From: an uncultured Bacillota bacterium
Lineage (GTDB): Bacteria; Bacillota_I; Bacilli_A; Erysipelotrichales; Erysipelotrichaceae
DNA length: 8,033 nt
Direction of reading: 5' to 3'
NCBI GenBank assembly: GCA_900321955.1
Contig: ONXX01000054.1
Span: 1 to 8,033 of the forward strand
Position numbers and translations under genes: made by a program. Below, one piece after another: positions 1 through 5,482 of this stretch. The notes beneath the pieces are model-generated. The model was given only the letters and a program-made list of their open reading frames with translations, made no database searches and was not told the origin of the DNA. Positions within the stretch are counted from its first letter, which is position 1. Every line of letters starts with the position of its first letter.

Positions 1-1437
1 CGCGTAGCGCTTGCGCGGGATGTAGGTTTTGAAAGGACGGACCATGACTTCGACGCCTTGTTTCAGATCTTCAAAGACGCCGCATGCCACACCGGCGCCG
101 ATCGCCGCACCTCGGGCACCGATCTGGCTTCCTTCGATCGTCTGGATCGGTATCTGCAAGGCATCGGCCATCATCTGTGACCATACAGGCGAATTGGACA
201 GGCCGCCGGAAAGCTTGGCGATGGAATAGGACTCGATCGGCCGTTTCAGATTGCGAACGTGATGAACGCTGGAAAAGACAACACCTTCATAGATCGCCCG
301 CAAGAGTGAGACATGATCGTCTTTGGCACTGATGTTTAAGAAAGCACCCCGGGCAAAAGGATGGGTGGCACTTCCATATATATAAGGTATGAAGATGACA
401 TCGCTCTCTTCCGGCCCTCTCATATTGACCTGTTCATTGCATAAGCGGTAGATCTCCGCATCAGAGATATCCGGTGCGTATTGTTTGATGATGCGGCGGA
501 TATACCAGGCGAAATTGCCGGCGGACGTCGGCGCAGAATCTTCCATCAGATAGAGGTTTTCCATATAGGAAAGGGTCGCGATGTTGGTGCGCTTATCATA
601 GTCGTCGGTAACCGAGCCGACCAGAAACTCATTGATTGACCAGGTCCCGGCAATGAGACACAGTTCGCTGTCGTTGAGGATACCGCTCGCCAAAGCATTG
701 GCATCGATATCGAAATATCCGGCAGCGACCGGTGTGCCTTGTTTCAGACCGGTCTGTTTTTCTGCTTCCTCACTGATTCTTCCGGCGATGGCTGTACTTT
801 TTAAGACCGGCGGAAACATGTCGAGGCACTCATCGATCCCTAAGACATGGAAGATATAGGGATCGTATTGCCGGCTTGTGAGGTTCATTAAACCGGTGGA
901 AGAAGCTTCCGTGAGTTCACCGTTGAGCTGCCCGGTCAGTTTATAGCGGATGAAATCCTTCATGGACAGAATGTATCTGGTTTTTCGGAGAATGTCAGGG
1001 CGATTGGCTTTGAACCAGGGCAAAAGGGCAGCCGGCTGGGCTGACCAGATGGTCTGCCTGGTCAGGGGATAGAGTGTCCTCTCAGTGCCGTTATTCTTGA
1101 AGGCCTGGCAAAGTTCATTTGCCCGGCCGTCCGTCGATACGATGGCCGGATAGACTTCCCTGATATTCTCATCGACAAAGACCAGACCGTTGCCATAGGC
1201 GGTGATGCCGATCGAAAGGATGTCGGCGGGATCGATCTTACTCTGTTCAAGGATCTGCCTGATGAGTCCGGCATTTGCCTGCCAGACTTCTTCGCTGTTT
1301 CTTTCACTGAAGCCTGTTTCCGGTGAATCGATGTCAAGGGAACAGGAGGCCACGGCGATCTGCCTGCCTTCGGTATTGAAAAGAGCGCATTTGATATCAC
1401 TGCCGCCGTTATCGATGCCAAGAAGGTACTTGTCCAT
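1..1437 (-). CDS. FGGY-family carbohydrate kinase, L-xylulose kinase-like (3' end cut by window)
   Basis: ATP-dependent sugar kinase of the cytoplasm, probably phosphorylating a ketopentose or keto-sugar acid. The frame is open from an ATG at 1437 to the window edge: 479 residues without a stop, so about 20 residues of a usual ~500 are missing. Visible motifs are the N-terminal phosphate-binding LGIDNGGSDIK (residues 6-16), LYPLTRQTIW (122-131), RYKLTG (164-169), a likely catalytic-base Asp243 in GYFDIDA, GTWSINEF (264-271), APTSAGNFAW (302-311), and the C-terminal nucleotide-binding LSGGLSNSPVW (409-419) followed by GARGAAIGAGVACG. From memory, the YPLTRQT, APTS-GN and AIYEGVVFS stretches match E. 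coli LyxK better than XylB, GlpK or AraB. The exact substrate is inference. An AAAGGAAG Shine-Dalgarno (1445-1452) lies 7 nt before the ATG, which fixes the start. The gene has its own promoter and operator-like repeats upstream, suggesting induction by its substrate. Partner catabolic genes, if any, lie outside the window. Confidence 0.9.
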   Translation of the reverse strand, partial: MDKYLLGIDNGGSDIKCALFNTEGRQIAVASCSLDIDSPETGFSERNSEEVWQANAGLIRQILEQSKIDPADILSIGITAYGNGLVFVDENIREVYPAIVSTDGRANELCQAFKNNGTERTLYPLTRQTIWSAQPAALLPWFKANRPDILRKTRYILSMKDFIRYKLTGQLNGELTEASSTGLMNLTSRQYDPYIFHVLGIDECLDMFPPVLKSTAIAGRISEEAEKQTGLKQGTPVAAGYFDIDANALASGILNDSELCLIAGTWSINEFLVGSVTDDYDKRTNIATLSYMENLYLMEDSAPTSAGNFAWYIRRIIKQYAPDISDAEIYRLCNEQVNMRGPEESDVIFIPYIYGSATHPFARGAFLNISAKDDHVSLLRAIYEGVVFSSVHHVRNLKRPIESYSIAKLSGGLSNSPVWSQMMADALQIPIQTIEGSQIGARGAAIGAGVACGVFEDLKQGVEVMVRPFKTYIPRKRYA

Positions 1438-1474
1438 ATTGTTTCTTCCTTTCGATCATTGTCGTACAACAAAA

Positions 1475-1524
1475 AACCGTTATCTCTGCTTTTATTATAA
1501 AATATGTGCAGTTTAATAACGGTT
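1475..1524. repeat. Paired 9-bp inverted repeats flanking the kinase promoter (probable operators)
   Basis: AACCGTTAT (1475-1483) and its exact reverse complement ATAACGGTT (1516-1524) flank the TATAAT box. One lies over the -35 region and one just downstream of the predicted transcription start. Their centres are 41 bp apart, close to four helical turns. A related direct copy, AATTGTTATCCTG (1535-1547, compare AACCGTTATCTCTG at 1475-1488), lies further upstream. The upstream arm would not be transcribed from this promoter, so an RNA hairpin is unlikely; a regulator binding site is the better reading. The regulator is unknown. Confidence 0.45.
1494..1499 (-). promoter_or_regulatory. Promoter -10 of the sugar kinase gene
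   Basis: A perfect TATAAT on the minus strand (1499 to 1494) predicts a start of transcription near 1487, giving a leader of about 50 nt that carries the Shine-Dalgarno site. The -35 region (about 1517-1522, CCGTTA) is poor and lies inside an operator-like half-site, as expected for a regulated promoter. The call rests on motif and position only. Confidence 0.55.
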
Positions 1525-1525
1525 A

Positions 1526-1541
1526 AACAATATAAATTGTT
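1526..1541. repeat. 16-bp palindrome upstream of the kinase promoter
   Basis: AACAAT-N4-ATTGTT is a perfect 6-bp dyad with a 4-bp spacer. It sits between the methyltransferase stop and the kinase -35 region, about 40-55 bp upstream of the predicted kinase transcription start. It is too AT-rich, and lacks a following T-run, to be a good terminator for the methyltransferase, so a regulator site is more likely. Confidence is modest because the stretch is AT-rich. Confidence 0.35.
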
Positions 1542-1561
1542 ATCCTGTAAAACAAATCCGA

Positions 1562-2332
1562 TCAGTCTTCTGCGGCTTCCAGGATGTCTGTGACATGGGA
1601 AGAGGCTCCCAACAGTTCGATTCTTTCGCAGGTTGCCATATGAAAATCGATATAAGCTTTGAAGGTTTCTTCGTTCATCTGGTTGATGGTGCTTCGCATG
1701 TAGTCGGTCGCTCCGTCGGCGGCAAAGCGCTTCAGCAGTTTCAGACCGCAGGCTTTATTGAGTTCATCCATTTCTTCAATCCGGGTCTGGAAGAAGATCC
1801 CGTCAGGATCGCAGATCCGGAAGTCCTTGTCAAGCTTGTCTCTGATCAGGGAATAATTGTTTTCCTTGAAGGCGTATTGAATCAGAGCATATTCGTTCAT
1901 GATGTAGGTGACAAAGAGGACTCTTTTGCAGATGCGGGCTGCTTCTTTCAAAGCCTGCAGGCGGTCTTCAAAGGAGTAAAGGTGATACATCGGTCCGAAA
2001 AGGATGACGGCATCAAATTCCTTGTCCTTAAGCATGTGCAGATCACGGGCGTCCGCTTCTATGATCCGGATCTCCTTGTCCTTGGCCCGCAGCATGCCGA
2101 TATTGGGTCTGACCAGTTCGACGGCTGTCACATCATAGCCTTCCTGTTTCAGAAAAAGAGAATACTTGCCCGGTCCGGCGCCGATGTCGGCAATGCGGTC
2201 ACCCGGCTTTAGATAGTCATGAATGTATTTTATCGATGTGAAAAACTCGACCTGACCATGGCGGGTATCCAGTCTCTTGTTTTCATTGAACTTGTTATAG
2301 AATCGGGTCAGTTTTTCCTTTGTTTCGTCCAT
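1562..2332 (-). CDS. Class I SAM-dependent methyltransferase
   Basis: 256-residue soluble methyltransferase with a Rossmann fold; the substrate is unknown. Residues 1-40 form a helical cap. Motif I, RIADIGAGPGKYS (46-58), binds S-adenosylmethionine. Glu72 in TAVELVRPNIG is the likely acidic residue for the ribose hydroxyls. EADARDL (92-98) is motif III, and FDAVILFGPMYHLY (106-119) is motif IV. The C-terminal half (about 145-256) has helical inserts typical of small-molecule methyltransferases, with FDAVILFGPMYHL placing it in the broad Methyltransf_11/25 group. The frame continues upstream to 2401, but those 23 codons run across both divergent promoters and into the CDF gene. The internal ATG at 2332 gives a normal family N-terminus and sits 6 nt after a perfect TATAAT, so it is preferred. 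No Shine-Dalgarno is present: the GGAAA at 2338-2334 is only 1 nt from the ATG, implying a leaderless mRNA. Confidence 0.88.
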   Translation of the reverse strand: MDETKEKLTRFYNKFNENKRLDTRHGQVEFFTSIKYIHDYLKPGDRIADIGAGPGKYSLFLKQEGYDVTAVELVRPNIGMLRAKDKEIRIIEADARDLHMLKDKEFDAVILFGPMYHLYSFEDRLQALKEAARICKRVLFVTYIMNEYALIQYAFKENNYSLIRDKLDKDFRICDPDGIFFQTRIEEMDELNKACGLKLLKRFAADGATDYMRSTINQMNEETFKAYIDFHMATCERIELLGASSHVTDILEAAED

Positions 2333-2338
2333 GTTTCC

Positions 2339-2344
2339 ATTATA
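2339..2344 (-). promoter_or_regulatory. -10 box of the methyltransferase gene (predicted leaderless)
   Basis: TATAAT on the minus strand (2344 to 2339) is followed by 6 nt and then the ATG at 2332. Because transcription usually starts about 7 nt beyond the -10 box, the mRNA should begin at or beside the A of the ATG. No good -35 hexamer is visible at a 16-18 nt spacing. Confidence 0.55.
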
Positions 2345-2345
2345 C

Positions 2346-2356
2346 GTTCTTTGAAC
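2346..2356. repeat. Small palindrome between two divergent -10 boxes
   Basis: GTTC-TTT-GAAC (2346-2356) is a perfect dyad lying between ATTATA (2339-2344) and TATAAT (2357-2362). The whole block 2339-2362 is therefore almost mirror-symmetric apart from one extra C at 2345. It could be an operator acting on both genes, or just the result of symmetric promoters. It is short, so confidence is low. Confidence 0.35.
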
Positions 2357-2369
2357 TATAATAGGGGTA

Positions 2370-3536
2370 ATGTTTGAATGGCTGTGCAAGACCCTGATCA
2401 AGGATCATCAGAATACCGAAGATGAAAAAGTCAGAGAATCCTATGGCGTTGTTTTTTCTTTGCTTTCGATCTTCTGCAACATCCTGATGGTCATCTTTAA
2501 ACTGATCGTTTCCGTTATAAGCAATTCCATCGCCATTCGGGCGGATGCCCTCAATAACCTGTCGGATGTCGCTTCCAATATGGCGACTTTGTTTGGCTTC
2601 CGTCTGGCCGCGAAACATGCGGATGCCGATCATCCTTATGGCCACGGACGCATGGAGTATGTTTCCGGCATGATCGTTTCATTCCTGATTCTTCTGGTCG
2701 GCCTGGAGGCAATACGGGATGCGGTTTTCAAGATCCTGAAGCCTGTTTCCCTGAATTTCTCATATCTTACGATGGCCGTCCTTCTTGTCTCGATCGCCAT
2801 CAAGCTCTTCATGGCCTATATCAATGACAAGGCGGGCAAAAGGATCGATTCGCCGACCCTCACAGCGGCAGCTGCCGATTCGCGCAACGATGCCTTGATG
2901 ACGTCTGCCGCTTTTCTTTCATTGGCGATCTTCAAGCTGACCGGCATCAACAGCGATGCCTGGATCGGACTGATCGTATCGGTTTTTGTATTGAAGGCCG
3001 GCATCGGCATTTTCCGTGATGTTCTGGATACGATCCTTGGCAAAGCACCGGATAAGCAGCTGATCGAAAAGATCGAAAAAGACATACGGTCTCATGAAGG
3101 CGTCTTAGGCATTCACGATCTGATCTTACACGATTACGGACCGGGACATCGTTTCATGTCTTTGCATTGCGAGGTCGACGCTGCAGTACCGATCATGGAG
3201 ACGCATGACATGATCGACAACATTGAAGTTGAAATCCTGAACAAGTATAAGATCCTGACGACCATCCACATGGATCCGATCGATACAAGTGATGAACAGG
3301 TTCTGAAACTGCGGGAAGAAGTCAGAGAGGCTGTCAAACGTCTTGATCCTTCCTATAATATTCACGACTTTCGTATCGTCAAAGGCGTGACCCATACCAA
3401 TCTGGTCTTTGATGTGCTGATCCCGGCTGAGGATAAGATCGATCATGAGACATTAAAAAAATCGATCTTTGAAGAGGTTTCAAAGATCGATCCTTCTTAT
3501 CGCTGTGTTATTCAGGTTGATCATTCTTTTGTATAA
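2370..3536 (+). CDS. Cation diffusion facilitator transporter, Mn-type (MntE-like)
   Basis: 388-residue inner-membrane metal/proton antiporter that exports divalent metal from the cytoplasm. Six membrane segments lie at about 28-50, 57-80, 98-118, 131-151, 164-188 and 196-217, with the family hallmark HPYGHGRMEY (88-97) between the second and third. The transport site reads Asn62-xxx-Asp66 in segment 2 and Asp170-xxx-Asp174 in segment 5. Zinc CDFs usually carry a His in segment 5, whereas NxxxD plus DxxxD is the pattern of MntE-type manganese exporters, so Mn(II) is the likely substrate (inference). The cytoplasmic C-terminal domain (228-302) has IHDLILHDYGPG, SLHCEVD and TIHMDP motifs. A second, weaker copy follows (about 308-388; IHDFRIVKG, LVFDVLIPAEDKIDHE, QVDH), making the protein about 80 residues longer than FieF. 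Start: the ATG lies 7 nt after TATAAT, with no Shine-Dalgarno at usable spacing. The last 29 bp overlap the convergent GH25 gene. Confidence 0.93.
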   Translation: MFEWLCKTLIKDHQNTEDEKVRESYGVVFSLLSIFCNILMVIFKLIVSVISNSIAIRADALNNLSDVASNMATLFGFRLAAKHADADHPYGHGRMEYVSGMIVSFLILLVGLEAIRDAVFKILKPVSLNFSYLTMAVLLVSIAIKLFMAYINDKAGKRIDSPTLTAAAADSRNDALMTSAAFLSLAIFKLTGINSDAWIGLIVSVFVLKAGIGIFRDVLDTILGKAPDKQLIEKIEKDIRSHEGVLGIHDLILHDYGPGHRFMSLHCEVDAAVPIMETHDMIDNIEVEILNKYKILTTIHMDPIDTSDEQVLKLREEVREAVKRLDPSYNIHDFRIVKGVTHTNLVFDVLIPAEDKIDHETLKKSIFEEVSKIDPSYRCVIQVDHSFV

Positions 3537-4344
3537 ACATGATGTTGAGATCTGTCGGCTCTTTGATGCCGGAGATCGTTCCCTGATTGGAGTATTGCCA
3601 GATGCGGATCGGATATTCCAGTTTCGGTGAATCGGTATCGTATTGGGCAAACCAGATCGGATAGGTGGCGATCTTATCCATCTCATAATAGGTATCGGCC
3701 CAATACTGGTAGGTATAGACCATGACCTCGTAATCGCTTTTCTTCATTTCTTCTAAGAAGGCGATGGTGTTGGCGGTGAGCTGAACCTTATCGATGCCGG
3801 TCAGCCGGCTTTCTTCATCTTCCAGAAAAACTTCTTCACAGTCATAGACGATCGGCAGATCGACTTTTTTATCTTTCAGATGTTCCTTGACCCACTCGGC
3901 TTCTTCTAACGCTTCTTTTTCATCTTTGGCCTGTGAGAAGAAATAGACACCGGTCAGGATACCGTTTTCTCTGGCGCCGTTGTAGTTCTGCAGGAATTTC
4001 TCATCTTCATAGAGCAGGCCGGTCGTCGCCCCGCGTCTGCCGATGCGGATGTAGGCGAATTCAACGGAATCTTCCTTGACCTTTTTCCAGTCGATCTCAT
4101 CCTGAAATTCCGAGACATCGATACCGAAACTGCTGGTGAAGTTCTCATCTTCGTAATAGTATTTGCCGGAAATGGATTCGATCTTTGAATAATCGATCTG
4201 GGGACCTTTTTCCTCGGCCGGTTCTACTGTAACCGGTTCTTCTTTGTTGTTTCTGATGAGCCCGCCGATGACGATCATCAGCGCAAAAACCAGAAACAGT
4301 ACACCGATGACGATCTCCAGTTTTCGGATCCTGTTCTTCTTCAT
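3508..4344 (-). CDS. Membrane-anchored GH25 muramidase (lysozyme)
   Basis: 278-residue glycoside hydrolase family 25 enzyme predicted to cut the MurNAc-GlcNAc bond of peptidoglycan outside the cell. A basic N-terminus (MKKNRIRK) precedes one membrane segment (about 11-30), with no obvious signal-peptidase site or lipobox, so it is probably a signal anchor. An acidic linker (31-70) leads to the barrel domain (about 72-272). Motifs are FGIDVSEFQ (73-81, Asp76), AYIRIGRRG (97-105), GVYFFSQA (132-139), PIVYDCEE (164-171; Asp168 and Glu170 are the predicted catalytic DxE pair), WFAQYD (231-236), and IWQYSNQG plus DLN (248-255, 265-267). The frame stays open another 519 nt upstream, but that part is antisense to the acetyltransferase gene. 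The ATG at 4344 starts a proper anchor, lies 6 nt after TATAAT, and has no Shine-Dalgarno, so the mRNA is probably leaderless. It may serve in wall remodelling. Confidence 0.92.
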   Translation of the reverse strand: MKKNRIRKLEIVIGVLFLVFALMIVIGGLIRNNKEEPVTVEPAEEKGPQIDYSKIESISGKYYYEDENFTSSFGIDVSEFQDEIDWKKVKEDSVEFAYIRIGRRGATTGLLYEDEKFLQNYNGARENGILTGVYFFSQAKDEKEALEEAEWVKEHLKDKKVDLPIVYDCEEVFLEDEESRLTGIDKVQLTANTIAFLEEMKKSDYEVMVYTYQYWADTYYEMDKIATYPIWFAQYDTDSPKLEYPIRIWQYSNQGTISGIKEPTDLNIMFIQKNDQPE

Positions 4345-4350
4345 AAATAA

Positions 4351-4356
4351 ATTATA
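4351..4356 (-). promoter_or_regulatory. -10 box of the GH25 gene (predicted leaderless)
   Basis: TATAAT on the minus strand (4356 to 4351) is followed by 6 nt and the ATG at 4344. A second TATAAT copy (4363 to 4358) lies just upstream. No recognisable -35 hexamer is found; the -35 position falls inside the coding part of the divergent acetyltransferase gene. Confidence 0.55.
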
Positions 4357-4362
4357 TATTAT
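4357..4362 (+). promoter_or_regulatory. -10 box of the acetyltransferase gene (predicted leaderless)
   Basis: TATTAT (4357-4362) directly abuts the opposite-strand -10 box and is followed by 6 nt (AAGGAT) and the ATG at 4369. AAGGA resembles a Shine-Dalgarno but ends only 1 nt before the ATG, too close to work. The -35 position lies within the first codons of the GH25 gene and is not conserved. Confidence 0.5.
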
Positions 4363-4368
4363 AAGGAT

Positions 4369-4914
4369 ATGAAAGAGTTTGATGAAAACATCAGGATCGA
4401 AACGGATCATCTGCTGCTGCGTTTTCTTGAAGAAGGGGACGCAAAGGCCATCTTTGACAACATCAATCACGACAAAGAAGTTCTGAAATACTACGTCACC
4501 GATTACGTGGAGGACTTTGAGAATTTCAGCCTTGAAAAGATGATCGAGGCCTTCAGACAGACAAGAAAATACATCCTGGCCATCGTGTTGAAGGAAAGCG
4601 GTGAAGTCATCGGCAATATCCTGCAGTGCAATGGCACAAACCGCTATATGAATACGGTCGAAGTCGGTTATGCGATCGGAAAGAAATACTGGAATAAAGG
4701 CTATATGTCGGAAGCATTGAAAGCGATGATCGATCTGTTGTTTGAAAGTGGTGTTCATAAGGTGAATGCCTGCCATATTCCGGAGAATATCGCTTCGGGC
4801 AGAGTGATGGAAAAATGTGGCATGAAATATGAGGGAAGAAAGATCGATGATCTGTTCTATCACGGCCGCTATTGGGATACGCTCAATTATTACATTATCA
4901 ATGAGGAAGTATGA
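4369..4914 (+). CDS. GNAT acetyltransferase, RimJ/RimL type
   Basis: 181-residue cytoplasmic N-acetyltransferase using acetyl-CoA. The opening ETDHLLLRFLEEGDAKAIFD (11-30) is the typical first strand and helix of the Acetyltransf_3 (RimJ/RimL) group. VEVGYAIGKKYWNKGYMSEALKAM (97-120) is motif A, whose loop around KKYWNKGYMSEA binds the pantetheine-phosphate of acetyl-CoA. NIASGRVMEKCGMKYEG (140-156) is the conserved C-terminal helix-strand. The acceptor could be a ribosomal protein N-terminus, another protein or a small amine; sequence alone does not decide. The length is normal for the family. The stop is followed 2 nt later by the preferred start of the next gene, or overlaps an alternative start by 4 nt, so the two genes form a transcription unit. 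The gene is divergent from GH25 across only 24 bp. Confidence 0.9.
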   Translation: MKEFDENIRIETDHLLLRFLEEGDAKAIFDNINHDKEVLKYYVTDYVEDFENFSLEKMIEAFRQTRKYILAIVLKESGEVIGNILQCNGTNRYMNTVEVGYAIGKKYWNKGYMSEALKAMIDLLFESGVHKVNACHIPENIASGRVMEKCGMKYEGRKIDDLFYHGRYWDTLNYYIINEEV

Positions 4915-4916
4915 AT

Positions 4917-5195
4917 ATGGAACACTATCTGATTATCAAATTCAAGGAAAATGTCGATGCGCGAAAAGAATTCCCGGAAATCCAGAAGCTTTTTGAAAAG
5001 ACAAAGGAAATCGATGGTGTCACAAGAGCTGATGTCTATCTGTCTTCTTTTCCGCTGAAGAACCGCTATGACATGATGATAAAGATCAAGATGAGAAAAG
5101 GCGCTTTGCCTTCTTTTGAAGAAAGTGCGATCAATAAGATCTGGGAAGAAAACTATAAGGACAAGATCGAAATCGTGACGGTTTTCGACCGTTAG
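4917..5195 (+). CDS. Small Dabb-like (ferredoxin-fold) protein
   Basis: 92-residue cytoplasmic protein of uncertain role. It starts with a hydrophobic strand next to lysines (MEHYLIIKFKENVD), has a helix (15-31), strands at about 36-44 and 51-59, a second helix (66-78) and a last strand (IEIVTVFDR). This strand-helix-strand-strand-helix-strand order, with the xHYLIIKFK opening and the acidic end, resembles the stress-responsive Dabb dimeric alpha/beta-barrel family; the match is by eye and tentative. Two starts are possible. The ATG at 4911 overlaps the preceding stop (ATGA) but is only 2 nt from GAGGAA. The ATG at 4917 sits 8 nt from GAGGAA (4903-4908) and is preferred. Translation is likely coupled to the acetyltransferase. 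No clear terminator follows on this strand; the hairpin at 5208-5221 has its T-run on the other strand. Confidence 0.78.
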   Translation: MEHYLIIKFKENVDARKEFPEIQKLFEKTKEIDGVTRADVYLSSFPLKNRYDMMIKIKMRKGALPSFEESAINKIWEENYKDKIEIVTVFDR

Positions 5196-5200
5196 GGTAT

Positions 5201-5221
5201 AAAAAAACCGCTTACTAGCGG
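5201..5221 (-). terminator. Rho-independent terminator of the tRNA operon
   Basis: On the minus strand the stem CCGCT/AGCGG (5217-5221 with 5208-5212, loop of 4 nt) is followed at once by seven Ts (5207 to 5201). It lies 19 nt beyond the 3' CCA of tRNA-Gly. The stem is short (5 bp) but GC-rich. Confidence 0.8.
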
Positions 5222-5240
5222 GGATCTATTAACAAGCTGA

Positions 5241-5314
5241 TGGAGCAGGTGATGGGAATCGAACCCACGTAGTCAGCTTGGAAGGCTGAAGTTCTACCAT
5301 TGAACTACACCTGC
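5241..5314 (-). tRNA. tRNA-Gly (anticodon UCC)
   Basis: 74 nt including an encoded CCA (5241-5243). The acceptor GCAGGTG pairs with CACCTGC. The anticodon arm is TCAGC-CTTCCAA-GCTGA with anticodon TCC, reading GGA (and GGG by wobble). The T-arm is GTGGG-TTCGATT-CCCAT. It is the last gene of the four-tRNA operon, 6 nt after tRNA-Lys. The 3' trailer (5233-5240) is complementary to the 3' side of its anticodon arm. Confidence 0.97.
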
Positions 5315-5320
5315 AGTCAG

Positions 5321-5396
5321 TGGTGACTCGACCGGGAATCGAACCCGGGACCCTCTGATTAAAAGTCAGATGCTCTACCGCCTGAGCTACCGAGTC
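5321..5396 (-). tRNA. tRNA-Lys (anticodon UUU)
   Basis: 76 nt including encoded CCA (5321-5323) and discriminator A. The acceptor GACTCGG pairs with TCGAGTC with one G-T wobble at the base. The anticodon arm is TCTGA-CTTTTAA-TCAGA, anticodon TTT. The T-arm CCGGG-TTCGATT-CCCGG is perfect. It lies 7 nt downstream of tRNA-Gln and 6 nt upstream of tRNA-Gly. Confidence 0.98.
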
Positions 5397-5403
5397 ATGA
5401 TCT

Positions 5404-5479
5404 TGGCTGGGATGGCTGGGATCGAACCAGCGAAATGACAGAGTCAAAGTCTGTTGCCTTACCACTTGGCTACATCCCA
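5404..5479 (-). tRNA. tRNA-Gln (anticodon UUG)
   Basis: 76 nt including encoded CCA (5404-5406) and discriminator G. The acceptor TGGGATG pairs with CATCCCA; the weak first pair is typical of glutamine tRNAs. The anticodon arm is ACAGA-CTTTGAC-TCTGT, anticodon TTG. The T-arm is GCTGG-TTCGATC-CCAGC. It is only 3 nt from tRNA-Tyr and 7 nt from tRNA-Lys. Confidence 0.97.
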
Positions 5480-5482
5480 AAG

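Larger units (their letters stand above)
2334..2362 (+). promoter_or_regulatory. Promoter of the CDF transporter gene (predicted leaderless)
   Basis: TTTCCA (2334-2339, 4 of 6 matches to TTGACA) is separated by 17 nt from a perfect TATAAT (2357-2362). The ATG follows after 7 nt at 2370. The -35 element overlaps the -10 box of the divergent methyltransferase promoter, so the two promoters probably compete. There is no room for a riboswitch or other leader in front of this metal-transporter gene. Confidence 0.6.

Noticed and set aside
1062..1472. Minus-strand open frame of 136 codons
   Set aside because: It is an out-of-frame reading of the sugar kinase gene. The kinase frame carries all FGGY motifs.
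1595..2212. Plus-strand open frame of 205 codons opposite the methyltransferase
   Set aside because: It is an antisense shadow of a clear methyltransferase gene, with no start signal or recognisable domain.
2333..2401. Upstream extension of the methyltransferase frame (23 codons)
   Set aside because: It covers both divergent promoters and the start of the CDF gene, and its residues do not resemble a family N-terminus.
3519..3543. ATCAT/ATGAT repeat near the CDF and GH25 stops as a terminator
   Set aside because: It has only a 5-bp AT-rich stem with a long loop and no T-run.
4345..4863. In-frame upstream extension of the GH25 gene (173 codons)
   Set aside because: It is antisense to most of the acetyltransferase gene and would bury the membrane anchor in the middle of the protein. 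The ATG at 4344 fits the family and promoter.
5208..5221. Hairpin as a terminator for the plus-strand GNAT-Dabb unit
   Set aside because: Its T-run is on the minus strand only; on the plus strand GGGATC follows the stem.
5229..5480. Minus-strand open frame of 83 codons
   Set aside because: It lies across three tRNA genes. Stretches such as VAQAVEHL and RVPGSIPGR are familiar false translations of tRNA sequence.
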